Source: a bacterium
GTDB taxonomy: Bacteria > Krumholzibacteriota > Krumholzibacteria > LZORAL124-64-63
Reading direction: 5' to 3'
Assembly: GCA_016873405.1 (NCBI GenBank)
Contig: VGXH01000072.1
Span: 1 to 8,014 of the forward strand
DNA: 8,014 nt
Of this stretch, positions 1 through 6,658 are shown in pieces. Position 1 is the first letter of the stretch, and each line of letters opens with the position of its first letter. The translations under genes and the position numbers were made by a program. The notes beneath the pieces were generated by a model. The model was not told the origin of the DNA. It saw nothing but the letters and a program-made list of their open reading frames with translations, and ran no database searches.

Positions 1-436
1 TGCGGGCCAGCAGCTCCACCGCGTGGTGCAGCCCGGCCGCGCAGAGATTGTGCAGGGCCGTCGAGTAGAGGTAGTCGCCCATGATCAGCGCCGCGCTCGG
101 GCCGTATTTCACGTTGACCGCGGCCAGTCCGCGGCGCGTCACCGCCTCGTCGATGAAGTCGTCGTGGACCAACGTGGCGGTGTGAACGAGTTCCACGCTC
201 GCCGCCGCCGTGATGGCTTCCGGCGAGAAGCCATCGTCGTCCTGCGCCGCCAGGAGCAGGAGCGTCGGCCGGAACTTCTTGCTCTTGCCCTGCAGGACAT
301 GCGAGCAGATGTCGCGGGTCAGCGGGCTGTCCCCGGTCGTCAGCCGCCGGAACTCGCGATCGACCGCCGCCAGCGCCGGCGCGATCTTGATCTGGAGCGT
401 GGCCAGCTTGATGCGTTCGCGATCGACCAGTCCCAT
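1..436 (-). CDS. Long-chain polyprenyl diphosphate synthase, N-terminal part (runs off window)
   Basis: Trans-prenyltransferase that condenses isopentenyl diphosphate onto an allylic diphosphate, probably for a quinone side chain. Only the first 145 residues are present; the rest, including the second Asp-rich motif, lies beyond base 1. Visible motifs are a KSKKFRP segment (residues 51-57, the GGKRxRP-like substrate-binding region), the first Asp-rich motif DDFID (92-96), RRG at 101-103 and GDYLYS at 120-125. The residue five before DDFID is Ala87 within HTATLVHDD. In this family a small residue there goes with long chains, as in octaprenyl synthase IspB, whereas aromatic residues give short products. 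ATG at 436 is preceded by AGGAAGG. The gene lies 76 bases after tatC and has its own promoter. Family is certain; product length is inferred. Confidence 0.93.
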   Translation of the reverse strand, partial: MGLVDRERIKLATLQIKIAPALAAVDREFRRLTTGDSPLTRDICSHVLQGKSKKFRPTLLLLAAQDDDGFSPEAITAAASVELVHTATLVHDDFIDEAVTRRGLAAVNVKYGPSAALIMGDYLYSTALHNLCAAGLHHAVELLAR

Positions 437-456
437 GCCTTCCTGCTCTCGGCTGC

Positions 457-482
457 GTCCCCGCGCCCGCGAGGGCGGGGAC
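457..482 (-). other. GC-rich hairpin in the leader of the polyprenyl synthase gene
   Basis: Arms GTCCCCG and CGGGGAC enclose a further CCC/GGG pairing, with a two-base bulge and a GCGA loop on the plus strand. The structure begins almost exactly where transcription from the promoter at 516-488 should start, so it would form the 5' end of the mRNA. No T-run follows it in the direction of transcription, so it is not a convincing terminator for tatC. A role in mRNA stability is inference; in such GC-rich DNA hairpins also arise by chance. Confidence 0.5.
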
Positions 483-487
483 GACTG

Positions 488-516
488 GAGTATTCCCGAA
501 TCCGGGACCGTGTCAA
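488..516 (-). promoter_or_regulatory. Sigma70-type promoter for the polyprenyl synthase gene, with inverted repeat in the spacer
   Basis: Read on the minus strand, a perfect -35 box TTGACA (516-511) is followed after 16 bases by AATACT (494-489), which keeps four of six consensus bases including the second A and the final T. The -35 box overlaps the TGA stop of tatC (515-513). Between the boxes is a 5-base inverted repeat, TCCCG then GATT then CGGGA (507-494), which could be an operator. The expected start of transcription is near 482, giving a leader of about 45 bases. Confidence 0.6.
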
Positions 517-1451
517 TCCTCTTCGGCAGCCGCCGCGCGCTCCCGGGCGCGCCGGCGCCGCCCCACCAGGACCAGCGCCACCAGCGACGAGCCCAGGTAG
601 AGCACCAGCATCGGCCCCATCATCATCATCTGGCTGATGACGTCCGGCGGCGTGAACACGGCGGCGACGATCGCGATGATGATGACGGCATAGCGCCAGG
701 TCCGCAGCAGCAAGCGCGGGTCGACGATGCCCGCCAGGCTCAGCACGATCACGAGCATCGGCAGTTCGAACACGAGCCCGAAGCCGAGGCACAGCCGGAA
801 CACGAATCCGAGGTACTGGCTGATCCCGATCAGCGGCTGCAGCGTCTCGGTGCCGAAGCCCATCAGGAAGCGCACGACGTTCGGCGCCACCACGAGGAAG
901 GCGAACGCGATCCCGGCGTAGAACAGCAGCACCGTCCACACCAGGACCGGCGTCACCAGGCGCCGCTCCTTGCGGTGCAGGCCCGGCAGCACGAATCCGT
1001 ACAGCCGGAACAGCACGAACGGGGCCACGACGAACAGCCCGCTGATGAAGGCCACGCGCAGCCGCGCCATGAACGCGTCGTTGGGCGCCGTGAAGTAGAC
1101 GCCGTGCTCGCGCACGGGGCGGATGAGCAGCTCGACCAGGTCGCCCGACCAGCTCCAGCACAGGATCGCCGCCGCCAGCGCCGCCAGCAGGCACTGGACC
1201 AGCACCGTGCGCAATTCCGCCAGATGGTCCAGCAGGCCCATGCGGCCGTCGGCGGCCACGGTCGGCGGCGCGCCGGTCGGCGGCGGCGGCGCGGCCGAGG
1301 CGGCCGCGGGCGGCGACGGGGCCGCGCTCCCGGCCCCGTCCCCCAGTCCGATCTGATCGCGCGGGCCCGGCGGCAGGTCGCCCGCGCATCCGCCGACCTG
1401 GTCGCGCGCGCCGCCGGCCGCCTCCGATTCGTCCGCGCGCCCGCCGCTCAC
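513..1451 (-). CDS. tatC: Sec-independent protein translocase TatC with N-terminal extension
   Basis: TatC is the membrane subunit that recognises twin-arginine signal peptides and works with TatA/TatB, neither of which is present here. The core (242 residues from the Met at 1241) opens with MGLLDHLAELR and shows six hydrophobic segments at about core residues 14-32, 63-85, 98-119, 144-170, 183-196 and 203-224. Family hallmarks are FVLPGLHRKER (82-93, with the conserved acidic residue), GLVFELP (155-161) and FTPPDVISQ (196-204). I chose the GTG at 1451 because it overlaps the nrdR stop as GTGA and because DGRM before the core resembles other TatC proteins that have upstream extensions. This adds 70 residues rich in Gly, Ala and Pro. 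The ATG at 1241 is the alternative; it lacks a Shine-Dalgarno sequence and would leave a 206-base gap. The function is certain, the start is not. Confidence 0.93.
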   Translation of the reverse strand: MSGGRADESEAAGGARDQVGGCAGDLPPGPRDQIGLGDGAGSAAPSPPAAASAAPPPPTGAPPTVAADGRMGLLDHLAELRTVLVQCLLAALAAAILCWSWSGDLVELLIRPVREHGVYFTAPNDAFMARLRVAFISGLFVVAPFVLFRLYGFVLPGLHRKERRLVTPVLVWTVLLFYAGIAFAFLVVAPNVVRFLMGFGTETLQPLIGISQYLGFVFRLCLGFGLVFELPMLVIVLSLAGIVDPRLLLRTWRYAVIIIAIVAAVFTPPDVISQMMMMGPMLVLYLGSSLVALVLVGRRRRARERAAAAEED

Positions 1452-1912
1452 GGCCGCCCCGGCGTCTCGCGCATGGCGCTCAGGAGCGCGAAGAACTCGT
1501 CCACGCTCTGGAAGCTGCGGTAGACCGAGGCGAACCGGACGTACGCCACCTCGTCGACCGGGCGCAGGTGCTCCAGGACGCAACTGCCGATGACCTCGCT
1601 GGGCACCTCGCGGCGCCCGGCGACGGCCAGGTCGTGTTCGACCCGGTCGACGATGATCTCGATCTCCTCCAGGGAGACCGGCCGCTTCTCGCAGGCTTTG
1701 GTGACGCCCACGATGACCTTCGACCGGTTGTACGCCACGCGCTCGCCGCTGCGCTTGACGACGAGCATGGGACGCGTCTCGACCGCCTCGTAGGTGGTAT
1801 AACGCTCGCCGCAGGCCGTGCACTCGCGCCGACGCCGGACGCCGCGGCCCTCGCGGACGGCGCGGCTGTCGATCACCTTGTCCTCCTCGCTGGCGCAGCG
1901 CGGGCACTTCAT
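1448..1912 (-). CDS. nrdR: Transcriptional repressor NrdR
   Basis: NrdR is a nucleotide-sensing repressor of ribonucleotide reductase genes. The 154-residue protein has the usual length and both domains. The zinc ribbon has CPRC (Cys3, Cys6) and CTAC (Cys31, Cys34), followed by GERYTTYE. The ATP-cone runs from about residue 47 to 137, with VVKRSGERVAYNRSKV near its start and YVRFASVYRSF (124-134) near its end. ATG at 1912 begins 16 bases after the glyA stop and has GAGGA nine bases upstream. The last codon overlaps the proposed GTG start of tatC. Linkage to glyA and rpiB is common for this gene. No reductase gene lies in the window, and I saw no convincing NrdR box. Confidence 0.97.
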   Translation of the reverse strand: MKCPRCASEEDKVIDSRAVREGRGVRRRRECTACGERYTTYEAVETRPMLVVKRSGERVAYNRSKVIVGVTKACEKRPVSLEEIEIIVDRVEHDLAVAGRREVPSEVIGSCVLEHLRPVDEVAYVRFASVYRSFQSVDEFFALLSAMRETPGRP

Positions 1913-1928
1913 CGGAGGGCTTCCTCGC

Positions 1929-3176
1929 TCAGACCAGGCCGGGGTAGAGCGGGAACGCGCGGCACAGATCGCCGCTGCGGCCGCGCAGCCGGGCCAGCGC
2001 CGCCTCGTCGCCGCGCGACCGCACGGCTTCGTCCATGATCGCCGCGATCTCGTCCATCTGGTCCGGCCCCATCCCGCGCGTCGTCAGCGCCGGGGTGCCC
2101 AGCCGCACGCCGCTGGTCACGAACGGGCTCTGCTGGTCGAACGGCACCGTGTTCTTGTTGGCGGTGATGCCCACCCGCTCGAGCAGTTCTTCCAGTTCCT
2201 TGCCGGTCAGGCCCTTGTTCGTCACGTTGACCAGCAGCAGGTGGTTGTCGGTGCCGCCGCTGACCAGCCGGAAGCCGCGCGCGGCCAGCGCGTCGCCCAG
2301 CGCCTTCGCGTTGGCGACCATGCGTCGCGCGTAATCCTGGAAGCCGTCCTGCATGGCCTCGTGGAAGCAGACGGCCTTGGCGGCGATGACGTGCATCAGC
2401 GGACCGCCCTGGATGCCCGGGAAGTTCAGCTTGTTGATCGCCGCGAAGTGCTCCTGCCGGCAGAGGATCAGGCCGCCGCGCGGGCCGCGCAGCGTCTTGT
2501 GCGTCGTCGACGTCACCACGTCGCAGTGCGGCAGCGGACTGGGGTGCACGCCGCCGGCGACCAGGCCCGCGACGTGCGCCATGTCGAACAGCAGGACGGC
2601 GCCGACCTCGTCGGCGATGCTGCGCAGCGCGGCGAAGTCCCAGAAGCGCGGGTAGGCGCTGGCGCCGCCGACCAGCAGGCGCGGCCGTTCGCGCTTCGCC
2701 TGCTCGCGCAGGCGATCGTAGTCGATCGTCTCGGTCTGCTGGTCCACCTCGTAGTGCACGGCCTGGAACAGCAGGCCGGAGAAGTTCACGGGGTGGCCGT
2801 GCGTCAGGTGGCCGCCGTGCGACAGGGACAGGCCCAGCAGCTTGTCGCCCGGCTTGAGGAAGGCCAGGTACGCCGTCAGGTTCGCCGTCGAGCCGCTGTG
2901 CGGCTGCACGTTGGCGCGGTCGGCGCCGAACAGGGCGCAGGCGCGGTCGCGCGCCAGCGACTCGACCACATCGACGTTGGCGCAGCCGCCGTAGTAGCGC
3001 TTGCCGGGATAGCCCTCGGCGTACTTGTTGGTCAGCGTCGAACCCATGGCGGCCATCACCGCCGGGCTGGTGAAGTTCTCGCTGGCGATCATCTCCAACT
3101 GGTCACGTTGCCGCGCGAGTTCCGCCACCAGGACGTCCGCCACCTGCGGATCCACCTTGCGCACCACGTCGTACAT
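1929..3176 (-). CDS. glyA: Serine hydroxymethyltransferase
   Basis: PLP-dependent cytoplasmic enzyme that converts serine and tetrahydrofolate to glycine and 5,10-methylene-THF, the main one-carbon source for purines and thymidylate. The 415 residues match the family length. Diagnostic segments are LEMIASENF (28-35), [13 protein letters not shown] (52-64), the PLP-pocket region HSGSTAN (93-99), DMAHVAGL (198-205) and [12 protein letters not shown] (224-235) with the Schiff-base Lys227. [14 protein letters not shown] (355-368) carries Arg358, which by homology binds the substrate carboxylate. ATG at 3176 lies four bases after the rpiB stop and is preceded by GGGGAG at good spacing. It sits in a run of phosphatase, rpiB, glyA and nrdR genes, and its glycine and one-carbon products serve the purine genes upstream. 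Confidence 0.98.
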   Translation of the reverse strand: MYDVVRKVDPQVADVLVAELARQRDQLEMIASENFTSPAVMAAMGSTLTNKYAEGYPGKRYYGGCANVDVVESLARDRACALFGADRANVQPHSGSTANLTAYLAFLKPGDKLLGLSLSHGGHLTHGHPVNFSGLLFQAVHYEVDQQTETIDYDRLREQAKRERPRLLVGGASAYPRFWDFAALRSIADEVGAVLLFDMAHVAGLVAGGVHPSPLPHCDVVTSTTHKTLRGPRGGLILCRQEHFAAINKLNFPGIQGGPLMHVIAAKAVCFHEAMQDGFQDYARRMVANAKALGDALAARGFRLVSGGTDNHLLLVNVTNKGLTGKELEELLERVGITANKNTVPFDQQSPFVTSGVRLGTPALTTRGMGPDQMDEIAAIMDEAVRSRGDEAALARLRGRSGDLCRAFPLYPGLV

Positions 3177-3180
3177 CGCG

Positions 3181-3636
3181 TCACTCCCCTGCCCGCGGAC
3201 GGTTCTCGTAGCCGGTGATCATCTGCACGCGCCCGGCGTGGCGGCCGCCCTCGAATCGCCCCGCCAGGAAGGCCTCCACGACGGGCCAGGCCTCGGCCGG
3301 AGTCAGGGCGTCGCCGCTCAGGCACAGCACGTTGGCATCGTTGTGGCGGCGCGTCCCGTCCGCCTGCGCCGCCGTGAAGCACAGCGCCGCGCGCGCGCCG
3401 CGCACCTTGTTGGCGGCGATCGAAACCCCGATCCCCGAGCCGCAGACCAGGACGCCCAGGTCGGCCCGGCCGTCGGCCACCCTCTCGGCCACGGCCAGGG
3501 CCGGCACCGGGTAGTCGACAGGCGCGCCGGGCGCGCCGCCGCAGTCCTCGACCGGGTGCCCGGCCGCCGCCAGCCGCTCGGCCAGCAACGCCCGGTGGGC
3601 CGCCCCACGGTGGTCCGAGCCGATGGCGATCTTCAT
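3181..3636 (-). CDS. rpiB: Ribose-5-phosphate isomerase B
   Basis: Interconverts ribulose 5-phosphate and ribose 5-phosphate in the non-oxidative pentose phosphate pathway, feeding PRPP and so purine synthesis. Its 151 residues match the RpiB/LacAB family. Visible motifs are GSDHRG (6-11), DYPVPA (41-46), CGSGIG (65-70) with the catalytic Cys65, AANK (74-77), RHNDANVL (97-104) with His98, and GGRHAGRV (130-137) with the phosphate-binding arginines. The start ATG overlaps the stop of the upstream phosphatase gene as ATGA, and glyA begins four bases after its own stop. This is the counterpart of ywlF in the Bacillus cluster. Allose-6-phosphate isomerase activity is possible in this family, but the housekeeping context favours RpiB. 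Confidence 0.96.
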   Translation of the reverse strand: MKIAIGSDHRGAAHRALLAERLAAAGHPVEDCGGAPGAPVDYPVPALAVAERVADGRADLGVLVCGSGIGVSIAANKVRGARAALCFTAAQADGTRRHNDANVLCLSGDALTPAEAWPVVEAFLAGRFEGGRHAGRVQMITGYENRPRAGE

Positions 3637-4148
3637 TCCCCTCGGTCCCTTCCGGCGCCAGCCTCACAAAACGCATCATGCCAGGCGGCCAGGTGCCGGT
3701 CGATCAGGTCCGCCACCTCGCGGTAGCTCTCGACCGGCAGCCGCCAGGGATCCGGGCCGTCGCCCCCGCCCGCCGCACCGCAACCCGGCGCAGCCGCGGG
3801 CGGTCGCCAGTCGCGCCCGGGCACACCCAGCAGACCCACGCTGCCCGGCCAAGCCACGCTCAGCCGCGCGCGCAGCACGGCGACGTGGGTGCGCGTCATC
3901 CCGATTGCCCACGCGGCACCGGCCAGCGCCGCGGCATCCAGCCGGGCGGCGCGGTGGCCCGCGAGGTCCAGGCCGCGTTCGGCCGCCACCGCGCAGGCGC
4001 CGGCGGCGGCCGGCTGTCCGGTCACCGCGTCGGTGCCGGCGGAGGCGAAGATCAGGGGCAGGTCGGCGTACCGGGCACGGGCCAGGACCTCGGCCAACGG
4101 GCTGCGGCAGGAGTTGCCCGTGCACACGAAGACGATCCGCCCCGGCAT
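3633..4148 (-). CDS. Low-molecular-weight protein phosphatase (YwlE-like)
   Basis: Cytoplasmic phosphatase of the LMW protein-tyrosine phosphatase fold; some members remove phosphate from arginine rather than tyrosine. The 171-residue product has the P-loop CTGNSCRS (9-16) with nucleophile Cys9 and Arg15, SAGT (36-39), GMTRTHVAVL (83-92) and the catalytic acid in DPW (Asp133). Residue 13 is Ser. Bacillus YwlE, an arginine phosphatase, has Thr here, and tyrosine-specific members usually have a bulky aliphatic residue. A Gly/Ala/Pro-rich insert (about 112-131) precedes the acid loop. ATG at 4148 has AAAGG eight bases upstream. A longer frame reaching 4211 is rejected because it would place the promoter inside the gene. 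The stop overlaps rpiB as ATGA. Fold is certain; substrate is unresolved. Confidence 0.93.
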   Translation of the reverse strand: MPGRIVFVCTGNSCRSPLAEVLARARYADLPLIFASAGTDAVTGQPAAAGACAVAAERGLDLAGHRAARLDAAALAGAAWAIGMTRTHVAVLRARLSVAWPGSVGLLGVPGRDWRPPAAAPGCGAAGGGDGPDPWRLPVESYREVADLIDRHLAAWHDAFCEAGAGRDRGE

Positions 4149-4162
4149 GACCGGCCTTTCGC

Positions 4163-4177
4163 GCCCGCGCCGCGGGC
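4163..4177 (-). other. Short perfect hairpin at the start of the phosphatase operon leader
   Basis: GCCCGC and GCGGGC form a six-base-pair perfect stem around a three-base loop. It lies just downstream of the predicted -10 box (4188-4183), at or next to the expected transcription start, and before the Shine-Dalgarno AAAGG. Its position matches the leader hairpins near the other two predicted promoters. Function is unknown, and a chance palindrome cannot be excluded in GC-rich sequence. Confidence 0.4.
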
Positions 4178-4182
4178 TTTGA

Positions 4183-4211
4183 AAGGTAGAGGTCGCCGCG
4201 CCGAGCGTCAA
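4183..4211 (-). promoter_or_regulatory. Sigma70-type promoter for the phosphatase-rpiB-glyA-nrdR-tatC operon
   Basis: On the minus strand, TTGACG (4211-4206) is followed after exactly 17 bases by TACCTT (4188-4183). The -35 box keeps five of six consensus bases; the -10 keeps the first T, the second A and the final T, like TAGGTT in front of the carbamate kinase gene. It sits in the 73-base gap between the upstream Sua5/TsaC-type stop (4222) and the phosphatase ATG (4148), giving a leader of about 28 bases. No terminator is visible in the gap, so read-through from the upstream operon is also likely. Confidence 0.6.
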
Positions 4212-4221
4212 GACGCGACGG

Positions 4222-4830
4222 TCATCCCGGCGGCGCGGGCAGCGGCAGCGGACCGGGCCTCAGGACGCGCGGCGCCGCGCCGGTCAGATCGACCAGCGCG
4301 CTCGGCGTGCCGCCGCCCGCGCCGGCGCCTTCGGAGCCCTCCCACCAGCCCGCCACGTCGTCGCCGAAGGCCGCGACGGCGGCCGGCAGCTGCACGAGCG
4401 GCGGTTCGCCGCTGCGGTTGGCGCTGGTGGAAGCCAACGGACCGGCGGCCAGTTCGAGCAGCCGGCGCAGGTCCTCGCGCGCCGGCACGCGGACGGCCAC
4501 GGTCCCGCGCCGCGGGTCGGTGACCGCCGGATCGAGCCCGGCGCGCGCCGGCAGCAGGAAGGTGAACGGTCCGGGCCAGCACCGGGCGCAGAGCGCGGCC
4601 TGGGCCGCGGTCAGTTCCCGGCACAGCGCGCGGGCCTGTTCGAACGACGCCGCCAGCACCAGCAGTGGCTGGCCGGCCGGCCGGCCCTTCAGCTCGGCGA
4701 TCCGCGCCAGCGCCGCCGGGAAGTCGGCGCGCGCGTGCAGGCCGCAGACGGTGTCGGTCGCGAGCAGCAGCACCGCGCCGCCGCGCAGCGCCTCGGCGGC
4801 GGCCGCGGTCTCCAGGCGCGGCGCGCTCAA
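4222..4830 (-). CDS. tsaC: Threonylcarbamoyl-AMP synthase, Sua5/YciO/YrdC family
   Basis: Makes threonylcarbamoyl-AMP from threonine, bicarbonate and ATP, the first step of t6A37 modification of tRNAs that read ANN codons. The 202 residues correspond to the YrdC domain alone, without the extra Sua5 domain. Motifs are ATDTVCGL (24-31; the usual form is PTDTVYGL), [10 protein letters not shown] (48-57) with the KxRP signature, WPGPFT (85-90), AVRVP (112-116) and [10 protein letters not shown] (134-143), then PSALVDLT and a final RPGP. I take TTG at 4830, which overlaps the purE stop as TTGA. The only later in-frame candidate would cut into the fold, and a longer upstream frame is only the antisense-free shadow of purE. 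No strong Shine-Dalgarno is seen, so coupling to purE is likely. TsaB, TsaD and TsaE are not in the window. Confidence 0.92.
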   Translation of the reverse strand: MSAPRLETAAAAEALRGGAVLLLATDTVCGLHARADFPAALARIAELKGRPAGQPLLVLAASFEQARALCRELTAAQAALCARCWPGPFTFLLPARAGLDPAVTDPRRGTVAVRVPAREDLRRLLELAAGPLASTSANRSGEPPLVQLPAAVAAFGDDVAGWWEGSEGAGAGGGTPSALVDLTGAAPRVLRPGPLPLPAPPG

Positions 4831-5321
4831 CGGCCGCCGGCCGCCAGTTCGCGCCGGAAGTCCTCGACCGCTTCGGCCACGCGCGCGTCGGCGACCCCGA
4901 TGATGCGCGCCGCCAGGCAGGCGGCGTTGCGCGCCCCGGCGCTGCCGATCGCGACCGTGGCCACCGGCACGCCCGGCGGCATCTGCACGATCGACAGCAG
5001 CGCGTCGATGCCGGCCAGCGGCCCGGACGCCACCGGCACGCCGATGACCGGCCGGCCGGTGAGCGAGGCCACCACGCCCGGCAGGTGCGCGGCCATGCCG
5101 GCCGCCGCGACGAAGACCAGCGTCCCCCCGCTCTCGGCCGCGCGCAGCAACTGGCGCAAACGCTCGGGCTGCCGGTGCGCCGAGGCCACGGCGATGCCGT
5201 GCGTCAGGCCGAAGCGCTCCAGCAGCGCGGGCATCTTCTCGACCACCGGCAGGTCGCTCTCGCTGCCCAGCAGCACGAGCACCTGGGGCGCCGGATCGCT
5301 CGCGTTCCACAAAGCGGCCAT
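4827..5321 (-). CDS. purE: N5-carboxyaminoimidazole ribonucleotide mutase (class I PurE)
   Basis: Converts N5-CAIR to CAIR in de novo purine synthesis. The 164-residue protein has the class I pattern: [13 protein letters not shown] (17-29), SAHRQPERL (47-55) with catalytic His49, [12 protein letters not shown] (74-85), GVPV (94-97) and [16 protein letters not shown] (111-126). The usual SAHRTP reads SAHRQP here. Class I enzymes need PurK to make N5-CAIR, but purK is not adjacent. ATG at 5321 begins one base after the purD stop and has AAGGGA upstream, inside the end of purD. The last base triplet overlaps the TTG start of the next gene. PurE and PurD side by side make the pathway assignment secure. 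Confidence 0.96.
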   Translation of the reverse strand: MAALWNASDPAPQVLVLLGSESDLPVVEKMPALLERFGLTHGIAVASAHRQPERLRQLLRAAESGGTLVFVAAAGMAAHLPGVVASLTGRPVIGVPVASGPLAGIDALLSIVQMPPGVPVATVAIGSAGARNAACLAARIIGVADARVAEAVEDFRRELAAGGR

Positions 5322-5322
5322 G

Positions 5323-6633
5323 TCAGTCCCTTCGCGCGGCGATGTCGCGCCGGTACGTCAGCCCCTCGAAATGCACGCCGCCCAGCAGGTCGTACGCCCG
5401 GCTGCGCGCGCGCTCGATGTCATCGGCCACTGCGACCGCTCCCACCACGCGCCCGCCGGCCGACCTCAGCGCGCCGTCGACCTCGCGCGTGCCGGCATGG
5501 ATGATCCAGGCCTCGTCGCGGTCGGGCGGCAGCTCGATGGCGCGGCCGCTGAGGCTCCGCCCGGGGTAGCCGTCGGCCGCCCCCACGACGACCACGCAGT
5601 GACGGCGCCATTCGGACAGCCCGGCGCCGGTCCAGTCCGCCGGATCGTCCTCGCCGGCCGGAAAGTGCTCGAGGTAGGCGCCGAGTTCGCCGGCCGCCGT
5701 CGCCGCGCACAGCTCGTAGAGGTCCCCGCGCAGCAGCGGCAGCACGACCTGCGTCTCCGGATCGCCGAAGCGGCAGTTGAATTCCAGCACCTGCGGTCCG
5801 GTCGCCGTCAGCATCAGGCCGGCGTAGAGGACGCCGCGATAGGGGATGTCGCGGCGACGCAGTTCGGCCAGCACCGGCAGCACCACGCGCGCGTCGATCT
5901 CCGCCTGCAGGGGCGCCGGCAGCGCGACCGGCGCGAACGCGCCCATGCCGCCGGTGTTGGGGCCGGTGTCGCCCTCGCCGATGCGCTTGTGGTCGCGGCT
6001 CGGCGCCAGCAGGCAATGGTCCTGCCCGTCGGTGACGACGAGCACCGAGAGCTCGGGTCCGCGAATGCACTCCTCCAGCAGGATGCGCAGGCCCGAGGCG
6101 CCGAAGCGCTGCGCGTCCAGGCACTCGCGCACGAAAGCCTCCGCCTCCTCGCGCGTCGCGCACACCGCCACGCCCTTGCCCTGCGCGGCGCCGCAGGCCT
6201 TGACCACCACCGGCAGGTCCATCGTGTCGAGGTGCGACAGCGCGGCTTCCGTCGTGCTGAAGGCGTGGTAACGCGGCGTGGGCACGCCGGCCGCCTGCAG
6301 CACCTCCTTGGCGAACTCCTTGTCCCCCTCCAGCCGGGCGCCCATCGCGCCGGGTCCGAACACGGCGATGCCGCCGTGGCGCAGGTGGTCGGCCAGCCCG
6401 GCGATGAGCGGCTCCTCCGGCCCGACGATCACCAGGTCGATGCCCTCGTCCTGGCAGTAGCGGACCAGCGCAGCCGCGTCCGCGACGTCGATCGCGACGT
6501 TGCGGGCCAGGGCCGCGGTGCCGGGATTGCCCGGCGCGACGTGGATTTCCGGGCGCAGGGACGAGCCCGCGAGCTGCCGGACGATGGCGTGCTCGCGGCC
6601 GCCGCCGCCGATCACCAGGACGGAACCGGGCAT
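5323..6633 (-). CDS. purD: Phosphoribosylamine-glycine ligase (GAR synthetase)
   Basis: Joins glycine to phosphoribosylamine using ATP, step two of purine synthesis. The 436 residues are full length. Motifs in order are the N-terminal [10 protein letters not shown] (7-16), GPEEPL in the N domain, the ATP-grasp segment beginning around [23 protein letters not shown] (normally KADGLAAGKGV), the DHKR and [13 protein letters not shown] region, and [12 protein letters not shown], which carries metal- and ATP-binding residues. ATG at 6633 is chosen because AAGGAGG lies eight bases upstream and [14 protein letters not shown] follows directly. An upstream in-frame stretch to 6981 is an overlap with carbamate kinase and has no support. 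It lies 25 bases after the carbamate kinase stop and one base before purE. Glycine from GlyA is its substrate. Confidence 0.97.
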   Translation of the reverse strand: MPGSVLVIGGGGREHAIVRQLAGSSLRPEIHVAPGNPGTAALARNVAIDVADAAALVRYCQDEGIDLVIVGPEEPLIAGLADHLRHGGIAVFGPGAMGARLEGDKEFAKEVLQAAGVPTPRYHAFSTTEAALSHLDTMDLPVVVKACGAAQGKGVAVCATREEAEAFVRECLDAQRFGASGLRILLEECIRGPELSVLVVTDGQDHCLLAPSRDHKRIGEGDTGPNTGGMGAFAPVALPAPLQAEIDARVVLPVLAELRRRDIPYRGVLYAGLMLTATGPQVLEFNCRFGDPETQVVLPLLRGDLYELCAATAAGELGAYLEHFPAGEDDPADWTGAGLSEWRRHCVVVVGAADGYPGRSLSGRAIELPPDRDEAWIIHAGTREVDGALRSAGGRVVGAVAVADDIERARSRAYDLLGGVHFEGLTYRRDIAARRD

Positions 6634-6658
6634 GTCAACGGCCTCCTTGGCGCCGGCC

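Noticed and set aside
210..1523. Plus-strand open frame opposite the polyprenyl synthase and tatC genes
   Set aside because: Repetitive His/Gln/Arg-rich translation produced by the antisense of membrane-protein codons; no start signal and no family resemblance.
1913..1928. Small GAGG/CCTC hairpin masking the nrdR ribosome binding site
   Set aside because: The stem is only four base pairs and is frequent by chance here; no evidence for regulation.
1818..3218. Long plus-strand open frame opposite glyA (466 codons)
   Set aside because: It is antisense to a secure gene, has no recognisable domain and is dominated by Arg, Ala, Gln and His. That is the usual mirror of GC-rich codon bias.
6634..6658. 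Possible separate promoter between carbamate kinase and purD
   Set aside because: The 25-base gap holds the purD Shine-Dalgarno sequence but no recognisable -35/-10 pair.
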